A stretch of DNA of 64,000 bases from Hyalangium ruber (lineage in GTDB: Bacteria > Myxococcota > Myxococcia > Myxococcales > Myxococcaceae), in the NCBI RefSeq assembly GCF_034259325.1, contig NZ_JAXIVS010000001.1:868001-932000 (forward strand), in the 5' to 3' direction. A program made the position numbers and the translations under genes. The notes below the pieces were generated by a model. It was not told the DNA's origin and did no database searches. It saw only the letters and a program-made list of their open reading frames with translations. Shown in pieces: positions 1 through 8,112 of this stretch. The stretch's first letter is position 1. The number at the start of each line of letters is the position of its first letter.

Positions 1-674
1 AGGCCACGGGCAAGCCCAGCCCGCGCCTGCTCACCCCGCAGAACTCGGCCATCATCCTCATCGATCACCAGCCGCAGATGGCGTTCGCGGTGCAGTCCAT
101 CGACCGCACGCTGCTCACCAACAACGTGACGGGGCTGGCGAAGACCGCGAAGATCTTCAATGTCCCGACCATCCTCACCACGGTGGCGGAGAAGAGCTTC
201 AGCGGCCCTCTGTTCCCGGAGATCACGGCGGTCTTCCCGAACGTGAAGCCGATCGACCGCACCACGATGAACTCGTGGGAGGACGCCAACTTCATCCAGG
301 CGGTGAAGCAGACGGGCCGCAAGAAGCTGGTCATCGCGGCGCTCTGGACCGAGGTGTGCCTCATCGGCCCCGCGCTGTCGGCCATCGACGAGGGCTATGA
401 GGTCTACATCGTCACGGACGCGTCGGGCGGCGTGAGCAAGGAAGCGCACGACATGGCGGTGCAGCGCATGGTGCAGGCCGGCGCCATCCCGGTGACCTGG
501 ATGCAGGTGCTGCTCGAGTACCAGCGGGACTGGGCGCGCCAGGGCACCTACGAGGCGGTGACCTCGCTGGCGAAGCAGCACGGCGGCGCGTACGGCACGG
601 GCATCTTCTACGCCAAGACGATGCTGGGTGAGCACGCCAACGAGGGCGGCGCCAGCAAGAGCACCAGCAAGTAA
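1..674 (+). CDS. Isochorismatase-family cysteine hydrolase (YcaC-like), 5' end missing
   Basis: The reading frame is already open at base 3 and gives 223 residues before the TAA, so the true start lies upstream of the window. Numbering from the first visible codon, the catalytic triad of the isochorismatase-like fold is present: Asp21 in IIILIDHQ-type context (LIDHQ), Lys82 in NVKPIDR and the nucleophile Cys119 in TEVCL. The long C-terminal part with the GIFYAK segment resembles the YcaC subgroup, which are cytoplasmic oligomeric hydrolases of unsettled substrate. A strong intrinsic terminator follows directly, so this is the last gene of its transcript. Family assignment is firm; the substrate cannot be read from sequence. 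Confidence 0.88.
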   Translation, partial: ATGKPSPRLLTPQNSAIILIDHQPQMAFAVQSIDRTLLTNNVTGLAKTAKIFNVPTILTTVAEKSFSGPLFPEITAVFPNVKPIDRTTMNSWEDANFIQAVKQTGRKKLVIAALWTEVCLIGPALSAIDEGYEVYIVTDASGGVSKEAHDMAVQRMVQAGAIPVTWMQVLLEYQRDWARQGTYEAVTSLAKQHGGAYGTGIFYAKTMLGEHANEGGASKSTSK

Positions 675-684
675 CCCGGACTTT

Positions 685-765
685 GGGCGCGGAGCGACGG
701 TAGGTTTCCCTCGGGTTTCCCCCCCTCCCGAGGATCCCCGTCGCCTCCGCGCCCGCTTTCTTTTT
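685..765 (+). terminator. Long rho-independent terminator abutting the next gene's Shine-Dalgarno
   Basis: The arm 685-700 (GGGCGCGGAGCGACGG) pairs with 738-754 over about 16 bp with one bulged G. A second stem inside it pairs CCTCGGG (709-715) with CCCGAGG (727-733). The run GCTTTCTTTTT (755-765) follows at once. This is the clearest intrinsic terminator in the window. It ends one base before the GGAGA ribosome-binding site of the gene starting at 777. Confidence 0.85.
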
Positions 766-776
766 GGAGAACCGCC

Positions 777-2591
777 ATGCGCTCGCTCAAAACCCTCCTG
801 TCTCGCACCTCGCATCGACTCGGTGTCCTGGCGATCACCGCCAGCCTCTTCGGAGCCTGCAGCCACACCGCTTCCACGACCCGTGGCGAAACCCACGCCG
901 ACCTCATCCTCCACCATGGCAAGGTCGTCACCCTGGATGCGGAGAACCGGATCGCCTCCGCGATCGCCATCCGGGATGGCAATGTCCTCGCGGTGGGCAG
1001 TGACGCGGAGGTCGAGCGGTACCGCACCGGAGAGACCCAGGTGATCGACCTGGGCGGTCGCACGGTCATCCCCGGGCTGAACGACTCTCATATCCACGTC
1101 ATCCGAGGGGGCCTCAACTACAACCTGGAGCTGCGCTGGGAAGGTGTCCCGAGCCTCGCCAAGGCGCTGGAGTTGGTCCGTCTCCAGGCGGACCGCACAC
1201 CTGCCGGACAGTGGGTCCGCGTGGTGGGAGGCTGGTCGGAGTTCCAGTTCGCCGAGCGCCGCCTGCCCACGGTGGCCGAGCTGAACGCGGCCGCGCCGAA
1301 AACGCCGGTGTTCGTGCTGTACCTGTACGGCAAGGCGCTGCTGAACCAGGAGGCCCTGCGAGTGCTGGGCATCACCAAGGACACGCCGAACCCTCCGGGC
1401 GGGGTCATCGAGCGCGACGCACAGGGCAACCCCACGGGCATGCTGGTCGCCAAGCCGGATGCCTTCATCCTCTATTCGACCCTGGGGCGCTTGCCGAAGC
1501 TCTCGCCCGAGGAGCAGGTGAACTCCACGCGGCAGTTCATGCGCGAGCTCAACCGGCTGGGCGTGACGAGCACCATCGACGCGGGCGGCGGCGGGCAGAA
1601 CTTCCCGGACGACTACGCGGTGGGCACGGAGCTGGCCAAGCGCGGTGAGCTGACGCTGCGCATCGCCTACTACCTCTTCGCGCAGAAGCGAGGCCAGGAG
1701 CTGCAGGACTACCAGCGGTGGTCGACGATGACGCGTCCGGGGACCAACGCGGACCTGCTGCGCCCCAACGGGTACGAGATGGAGGGCGCTGGCGAGAACG
1801 TGCTCTGGGAGGCCGCCGACTTCGAGAACTTCCTGGAGCCGAGGCCGGATCTTCAAGCGGGCATGGAGCCGAAGCTGGAGGAGATCTTGTCCCTGTTCGC
1901 GGAGAAGGGCTGGCCCTTCCGCATCCACGCCACCTATGACGAGTCCATCTCCCGCATCCTCGATGTCATCGAGCGGGTGAAGGAGAAGCGGGGCTTGGAG
2001 AACCTGCGCTTCATCATCGACCACGCGGAGACCATCTCCGAGCGCAACCTGGCGCGGGTGGCGAAGCTGGGCGGAGGCATCGCGGTGCAGGACCGCATGG
2101 CGTTCCAGGGCGAGCACTTCATCACCCGGTACGGGAAGGAGGCTGCCTCGCACACGCCGCCCGTGAAGCGAATGCTGGAGCTGGGGATTCCCGTGGGGCT
2201 GGGGACCGATGCCACGCGCGTGTCCAGCTACAACCTCTGGCTGTCGCTGCACTGGCTGGTGTCCGGCAAGACGCTCGGGGGCACCGCGCTCAACGCGCCC
2301 GAGGCGCGGCTGGACCGGGTGACGGCGCTGCGGCTGGCGACCGTGGGCAGCGCGTGGTTCTCCGGAGAGGAGAAGCTGAAGGGCACGCTGGAGCCGGGGC
2401 GGTATGCGGACCTGGCGGTCCTCTCCGGCGACTACCTGTCCGTGCCGGAGGACGACATCAAGTCCCTCGAGTCCGTACTCACGGTGGTGGGTGGCAAGGT
2501 GGTGTTCGCGGCGGGAGACTTCGCCCCGCTGGGTCCCGCCGCCGCTCCAGCGCAGCCGGCCTGGTCGCCCGTGTCGCTCCCTCGCAACTGA
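777..2591 (+). CDS. Lipoprotein amidohydrolase (YtcJ-like, Amidohydrolase_3)
   Basis: This 604-residue protein starts at the ATG preceded by GGAGA. An N-terminal hydrophobic segment ends in a lipobox-like LFGAC, so export and lipid anchoring are likely. The mature part opens with the beta-sandwich segment typical of metal-dependent amidohydrolases (DLILHHGKVVTLDAENR), followed by the metal-binding HxH in NDSHIHV, a later His in IIDHAETIS and the catalytic-type Asp in GLGTDATR. The order and size fit the YtcJ/Amidohydrolase_3 family, which deaminates or hydrolyses diverse small amides. The substrate is unknown. An exported form is less common in this family, so the lipobox deserves notice. It lies directly behind the terminator of the preceding gene. 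Confidence 0.88.
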   Translation: MRSLKTLLSRTSHRLGVLAITASLFGACSHTASTTRGETHADLILHHGKVVTLDAENRIASAIAIRDGNVLAVGSDAEVERYRTGETQVIDLGGRTVIPGLNDSHIHVIRGGLNYNLELRWEGVPSLAKALELVRLQADRTPAGQWVRVVGGWSEFQFAERRLPTVAELNAAAPKTPVFVLYLYGKALLNQEALRVLGITKDTPNPPGGVIERDAQGNPTGMLVAKPDAFILYSTLGRLPKLSPEEQVNSTRQFMRELNRLGVTSTIDAGGGGQNFPDDYAVGTELAKRGELTLRIAYYLFAQKRGQELQDYQRWSTMTRPGTNADLLRPNGYEMEGAGENVLWEAADFENFLEPRPDLQAGMEPKLEEILSLFAEKGWPFRIHATYDESISRILDVIERVKEKRGLENLRFIIDHAETISERNLARVAKLGGGIAVQDRMAFQGEHFITRYGKEAASHTPPVKRMLELGIPVGLGTDATRVSSYNLWLSLHWLVSGKTLGGTALNAPEARLDRVTALRLATVGSAWFSGEEKLKGTLEPGRYADLAVLSGDYLSVPEDDIKSLESVLTVVGGKVVFAAGDFAPLGPAAAPAQPAWSPVSLPRN

Positions 2592-2601
2592 GTCATCTTG
2601 G

Positions 2602-2982
2602 CTACTGGCGAGGGCGCAGGAGGAAGGTGCTCATCGCCATCACAGCGCCGATCCCCAGCGTGGTCAGCCCCACCATCAGGCTGATGTTCCCGAGCCCGAA
2701 AGGGTCGGTGATGAAGGCCCAGGCGGAGAACGACAGCCAGCCCAAGCTCACTACACCCATCAACCCCGCCCCCACCTGCTGCAAGGTCCGTTTGCCCATC
2801 CAGCCGCCCAGGATGGCCGCGGGGGCGGGCACCAGCACCGCGAGGATGACGAGCAGGCTCAGAGCGAAGCCTTCGCCAGACCGGGTCAGGTTGTTGCTCA
2901 GGAACGGCAGTACAGCGACACCCGACGCTCCCGTGCCGAGGACTCCCAGCAGGGTCCCCGGCACGGAGGCGCGGCCCTTCAC
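2602..2982 (-). CDS. Small four-helix membrane protein coupled to the MFS gene
   Basis: A 126-residue integral membrane protein of unknown function. It begins at GTG 2982, which overlaps the TGA of the MFS transporter gene by four bases (GTGA), so the two are probably translationally coupled. Four hydrophobic stretches are visible, including LSLLVILAVLVPAPAAILGG and a C-terminal pair ending FLLRPRQ. A much longer reading of the same frame overlaps the MFS gene and is not credible. I do not recognise a family; it could be an accessory subunit or simply a co-transcribed protein. Confidence 0.72.
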   Translation of the reverse strand: MKGRASVPGTLLGVLGTGASGVAVLPFLSNNLTRSGEGFALSLLVILAVLVPAPAAILGGWMGKRTLQQVGAGLMGVVSLGWLSFSAWAFITDPFGLGNISLMVGLTTLGIGAVMAMSTFLLRPRQ

Positions 2983-4217
2983 GGACCCTCGCCCTTCGCG
3001 TGCTCCTCGAAGTCGAGGTCTCGGTGGAACGTCTCCTCGATGCGCGTGAGCGACAGCAGCGCCAGGGTGAAGCAAATGCTTCCAATCGTCAGGGCCGCGT
3101 TCGAGACGCCGATGTGGCCCTTCAGGAAGCCGAAGCCGCTGGCCGCGATCGCCGCCGAACCGCGCACGAAGTTGGGCACCGTCGTCGCCACGGTGGCGCG
3201 GATGTTGGTCCCGTACTGCTCGGCGGCCATGGTGACCAGCACCGCCCAGTACCCCACCGTGATGCCGATCAGGAAGCTCAGCACATAGACCATGGTGCTG
3301 GTGAGCCCCGGCACCAGGCCATACATGAGCATCAGGGCGAACCCGGCGCACAGGTTCAGCGCCACGGCGCGCTTGCGGCTCTTGAGCAACTGGCTGAAGA
3401 CACCCGCCAGCAGGTCGCCAATCGTCAGACCGATTGAACCGGCCAGGATGGCATTGCCCGCCGTCACCGTGCCCTGCACGTTCAAGCCCGCGGTCAGCTC
3501 CGGGGCGAACGTGAACAGGATGCCCGTCGTGAAGTAGATGGGCACGCCGATCAGGATGCAGCAGATGTATTTGAAGAAGCGCCCGCCCTGCAGCAGCAGG
3601 AAGGGGTTGGCCCGGGAGGGGTCCATCTTCTTGGTGAAGAGCTCGGACTCGGAGACCTTGAAGCGCGCGAACAGCAACGCCAGGCCCATCACGCCACCGG
3701 TCAGGTACGCCGTCTTCCACTGCAGGTACTGGCCCACGAGCGCCGCCGCGACGATGCCCAGCATGCCCAGCGTCGCGACGATCGTCGTGCCCAGACCGCG
3801 CTTGTCCTTGGGCAGGGACTCGGCCACCAGGGTGATCGCCGCCCCGAGCTCACCCGCGAGGCCCACGCCGCCCAGGAAGCGGAAGACCGCATAGCTCGTC
3901 ACGTCCCAGGCGAACGCGTTGCCGATGTTGGCGAACGAGTACAGCAGGATCGAGCCGAACATCACCGAGAGGCGGCCCCGCTTGTCGCCGAGCACGCCCC
4001 ACAGCAGGCCGCCGACCATCATGCCGACCATCTGGCAGTTGTAGATGAGGATGCCCTTCTGGAGGATCTCGGCCGGGTCGGTGATCCCGATGTCCTTGAG
4101 AGAGGCGGAGCGCACCACGCCGAACAAGGTGATGTCGAACAGATCGACGAAGTATCCGAGCCCGGCCACCAGCACGGTGAGGTTCATCACCGAGCGGAGA
4201 TCTCGCAGGAATTTCAT
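2979..4217 (-). CDS. MFS transporter
   Basis: This 412-residue protein has about twelve membrane segments. Between helices 2 and 3 it carries the MFS signature GDKRGRLSVM, and the sugar/metabolite-proton symporter pattern RFLGGVGLAGELGAA lies in helices 4-5. That places it in the metabolite:H+ symporter branch of the major facilitator superfamily, working in the inner membrane. It is the third gene of a minus-strand operon (lipoprotein, alpha/beta hydrolase, this gene, small membrane protein), 19 bases after the hydrolase stop. No convincing Shine-Dalgarno precedes the ATG. The substrate is unknown; the hydrolase next door may act on it. Confidence 0.9.
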   Translation of the reverse strand: MKFLRDLRSVMNLTVLVAGLGYFVDLFDITLFGVVRSASLKDIGITDPAEILQKGILIYNCQMVGMMVGGLLWGVLGDKRGRLSVMFGSILLYSFANIGNAFAWDVTSYAVFRFLGGVGLAGELGAAITLVAESLPKDKRGLGTTIVATLGMLGIVAAALVGQYLQWKTAYLTGGVMGLALLFARFKVSESELFTKKMDPSRANPFLLLQGGRFFKYICCILIGVPIYFTTGILFTFAPELTAGLNVQGTVTAGNAILAGSIGLTIGDLLAGVFSQLLKSRKRAVALNLCAGFALMLMYGLVPGLTSTMVYVLSFLIGITVGYWAVLVTMAAEQYGTNIRATVATTVPNFVRGSAAIAASGFGFLKGHIGVSNAALTIGSICFTLALLSLTRIEETFHRDLDFEEHAKGEGP

Positions 4218-4236
4218 GGCGCGCGATTACGGGGGC

Positions 4237-5070
4237 TTACCCCGCTGGGGTCAAGGACTTCTCTGTCTCATCCAGGAAACGCCGGAGCAGCGCGTTGATC
4301 TCTCCGTCTTTCTGGATCGTCACCGCGTGTGAGGCATCGGGGATCTCGACGTAGCGCGCTCCGGGAATGGCCGCCGCGAGCTGCTTGCCGAACGCGGGCA
4401 GCGCGATCGGATCCTCCTCCGCGCTCACCACCAGCGTCGGAATCCGCGCCAACGCGCCCAGCCGCTCGAGCGCGTGGTGCCGGCTCATCGCCTGGAGTTG
4501 CTGCATGAGGATGGGCGGGTTCTCCGAGAGGTCTCTGCCCATCAGCGGCGCCATCCGGTCCGCCAGCGCATCCACCGGAGTGGACCGCAGGTACGCCTTC
4601 GACATGAGCATCTGGAGCAGACTCCGCCGCCGCATGCCGCGCGTGCCAATCCGGGTCCGCAGCCCCATCCAGAGGATCCGCGGCGTGACGCGTGCCCCGT
4701 CCCGGCCCCGGGCGAACGTACACATCAGAGAGAGGCTCCGCACCCGCTCCGGACAGTCCAGCGCGAGCTGCTGGGCGATGAGGCCGCCCATCGAGTGGCC
4801 CATGACATGCGCCGACTTCCACCCCATGGCATCCATGAGGGCCCGCGCATCCTCCGCCATGGCCTCGATGCTCAGGGGCCCCTTTCCGGAGCCGCTCTTG
4901 CCCAAACCCCGGTTATCGAAGCAGAGGACCTGGAAGTCCTGGGACAGGGCGCGCACCTGGGGCCGCCAGCCCTCGCCGATGACGCCCACTCCCTGGATCA
5001 TCAATACGGGAGGGCCCTGGCCCTCCACGTCATAGGAGAGCTCGAAGCCATCGCGGCTCAGGTGGGGCAT
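4237..5070 (-). CDS. Alpha/beta-fold hydrolase
   Basis: A 277-residue alpha/beta hydrolase, the usual length for the single-domain family. The nucleophile elbow is GHSMGG, the acid is probably the Asp in SAEEDPI and the base the His in DASHAVT. The N-terminal oxyanion segment MIQGVG precedes FDNRGLGKS. There is no signal peptide, so it should be cytoplasmic. It starts three bases after the lipoprotein gene stop and 19 bases before the MFS transporter, so the genes share a transcript. Esterase, lactonase or C-C hydrolase roles are all possible; the sequence does not decide. Confidence 0.9.
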   Translation of the reverse strand: MPHLSRDGFELSYDVEGQGPPVLMIQGVGVIGEGWRPQVRALSQDFQVLCFDNRGLGKSGSGKGPLSIEAMAEDARALMDAMGWKSAHVMGHSMGGLIAQQLALDCPERVRSLSLMCTFARGRDGARVTPRILWMGLRTRIGTRGMRRRSLLQMLMSKAYLRSTPVDALADRMAPLMGRDLSENPPILMQQLQAMSRHHALERLGALARIPTLVVSAEEDPIALPAFGKQLAAAIPGARYVEIPDASHAVTIQKDGEINALLRRFLDETEKSLTPAG

Positions 5071-5073
5071 GGC

Positions 5074-5499
5074 CTAGAGCGTGGGCCGCAGGCGCTGCGT
5101 CTCGGGCAGCACGATGAACCACTTTCCGTCGTGCGCTCGGAGCGTATAGGTGTCCGAGCAGCCGGCCGAGTACGGCATCTTCCCGAGCTCGCGGAAGGTG
5201 ACGCGGCACTTGAACTTCACCACCGCCTCCACGTCCGGCTTGACCTCGATCAACTCCAGGATGGTGAGGTCGATGTCGGTGTTGCTGCCGTAGGTGGACT
5301 CGTAGAAGGCGGCGGCGCCCGGGATGGAGCCCACCTTCGCCAGGCTCTCCGGGTCGACCATCTCGGCCATGTCCTCCCAGTTGTGGGACTCGGCCGCAGA
5401 GAAGAACGACTTGATCGTCCCATCGGGGCTGCCTTTGGGCCCGTAGCAAGCCGCGAGCAGGACGACACTCAAAGTGGAGCAGAGGACGACGCGTGCCAT
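5074..5499 (-). CDS. Small lipoprotein, first gene of a four-gene operon
   Basis: The protein has 141 residues from the ATG at 5499, chosen because GGAGGG precedes it and because it gives a proper lipoprotein signal ([18 protein letters not shown], lipobox LLAAC). An in-frame start 27 codons upstream would bury that signal. The mature part (TIKSFFSAAESHNWEDMAEM and a closing KWFIVLPETQ) has the pattern of NTF2-like or DUF4878-type lipoproteins, which fold as small alpha+beta cones. Function is unknown. It is divergent from the NtrC-type regulator at 5574. Confidence 0.8.
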   Translation of the reverse strand: MARVVLCSTLSVVLLAACYGPKGSPDGTIKSFFSAAESHNWEDMAEMVDPESLAKVGSIPGAAAFYESTYGSNTDIDLTILELIEVKPDVEAVVKFKCRVTFRELGKMPYSAGCSDTYTLRAHDGKWFIVLPETQRLRPTL

Positions 5500-5573
5500 A
5501 CCCTCCGTTCTACTACTTCCCCCGGTGCGCCGGAATAGCGATTGCAGGACCGTGGTAAGAGGCCCCCATACCC

Positions 5574-6971
<1,398 letters not shown>

Positions 6972-6996
6972 CAGCCCGTCACGGCCTCCCCCACCC

Positions 6997-7019
6997 GGCT
7001 TTGACAAATTGTCCAAGCC
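6997..7019. promoter_or_regulatory. Dyad, candidate enhancer site for the NtrC-type regulator
   Basis: GGCTTTGACA and TGTCCAAGCC form an inverted repeat with 9 of 10 bases matching around a 3-base centre (AAT). The centre is about 135 bases upstream of the start predicted from the sigma-54 promoter, the usual distance for an NtrC-family upstream activating site. There is no U-tract after it, which argues against a terminator for the preceding gene. Confidence 0.5.
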
Positions 7020-7060
7020 CGTCCGACGCCCTGCTCCCTCGCGTGGGGACCTGCCCCGTA

Positions 7061-7075
7061 CCGGAATAATTCCGG
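7061..7075. promoter_or_regulatory. Perfect 15-bp palindrome upstream of the gsp promoter
   Basis: CCGGAAT-A-ATTCCGG is a perfect palindrome with 7-base arms. It sits about 75 bases upstream of the predicted transcription start. It may be a second activator site or an operator for another factor. Confidence 0.45.
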
Positions 7076-7116
7076 GCACTTGGCCGTAAGCCACGGGTTC
7101 TTTAGCCGCCCTCGGG

Positions 7117-7132
7117 TGGCACTTCGCTTGCT
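7117..7132 (+). promoter_or_regulatory. Sigma-54 promoter of the gsp operon
   Basis: TGGCAC-TTCGC-TTGCT matches the -24/-12 consensus (TGGCAC-N5-TTGCW) at every defined position with exact spacing. Transcription should begin near 7144, about 20 bases before the gspC start at 7164. The gene immediately upstream encodes a sigma-54 activator, which supports the call. Confidence 0.85.
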
Positions 7133-7163
7133 CAATCCGTTGGGCAGCCTTCCTGGACGCGTG

Positions 7164-8090
7164 ATGGAACTCTTCTTCCGCAAATACTTCTGGACCGTGA
7201 ACCTGGTGTTCATCCTGCTCGTCGCCTGGATGGTGGCGCGAACAGCGAACCTGTTCGTGGAGTCCTCCATCGCGCCGGGCCCCGTCTCCGAGCCGACGGC
7301 GCGCGCGCCTCAGCGCTCCCGCCCCGCCGAGCAGGTGGCGACGCTCGACATGGTGCGCCTGTCGAAGCTCACTGGCATCAAGCTGCCCGAGCCCGAGGTG
7401 GCCGTGCAGGAGCCCACCTCCGCGCCGCCGGTCGACGAGAACGCGGATCCGGTCAAGAGCGGCCTGCGGGTGAAGCTGCTGGGCACGCTGGTGGCCGCCG
7501 ACAAGCTCTGGTCCTTCGCCTCCGTGCAGGACATGGTCACCCAGCGCTCGCAGACGTACATGGTGGGTGACCGCATCCAGGGCGCCGAGGTGCTCGACAT
7601 CCAGCGCGAGCGCGTCATCGTCCTCAACAACGGCCGCAAGGAGTTCATCGACGGGCAGCCCGGCGATGGCAGCGCGCCGGCGCCTACCTTCACGCCTCCG
7701 CCCGTGGCCGAGGCGCGCCCCGCGGGCCCCGCCAACAGCGGCCTGGGCAACGGCATCCGCGCCCTCAACGAGAACGAGTACGAGGTGCCGCGTGGAGAGA
7801 TCGACCGCACCCTGGCCAACCTCAACGAGGTGGCCATGCAGGCCCGCATCGTGCCGGCCTTCAAGGATGGGCAGGCGCAGGGCTTCAAGCTCTTCTCCAT
7901 CCGCCCGGACTCGATCTACTCGAAGATCGGCGTCCAGAACGGCGACGTCATCCGCCGCATCAACGGCTTCGACTTGAACAGCCCCGAGAAGGCGCTGGAG
8001 GTCTACTCGAAGCTGAAGGAATCCAGTCGCATCGAGATCGAGATCGAGCGCAACGGCGCGCCGATCCGCAAGACGTACAACGTCCGCTAA
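7164..8090 (+). CDS. gspC: Type II secretion inner-membrane protein GspC
   Basis: The protein has 308 residues from ATG 7164; an in-frame TTG at 7080 lies upstream of the sigma-54 promoter and is rejected. One membrane helix near the N-terminus (VNLVFILLVAWMVARTANLF) is followed by a periplasmic homology region (LLGTLVAADKLWSFASVQD) and a C-terminal PDZ domain from about residue 230 (PDSIYSKIGVQNGDVIRRIN). GspC links the inner-membrane platform to the secretin GspD and helps recruit substrates. It is the first gene of the operon, directly behind the promoter. Confidence 0.93.
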   Translation: MELFFRKYFWTVNLVFILLVAWMVARTANLFVESSIAPGPVSEPTARAPQRSRPAEQVATLDMVRLSKLTGIKLPEPEVAVQEPTSAPPVDENADPVKSGLRVKLLGTLVAADKLWSFASVQDMVTQRSQTYMVGDRIQGAEVLDIQRERVIVLNNGRKEFIDGQPGDGSAPAPTFTPPPVAEARPAGPANSGLGNGIRALNENEYEVPRGEIDRTLANLNEVAMQARIVPAFKDGQAQGFKLFSIRPDSIYSKIGVQNGDVIRRINGFDLNSPEKALEVYSKLKESSRIEIEIERNGAPIRKTYNVR

Positions 8091-8112
8091 CCCCCGCAGT
8101 GCAAGTCCTTCC

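Noticed and set aside
2602-3720. Longer minus-strand reading joining the small membrane protein to an upstream frame, suggesting a frameshifted MFS gene
   Set aside because: The MFS protein is full length by itself with twelve helices, and the small protein has its own coupled GTG start, so no frameshift is needed.
7080-7163. In-frame TTG start 28 codons upstream for gspC
   Set aside because: It would place the sigma-54 promoter inside the coding region and adds residues with no relation to GspC.
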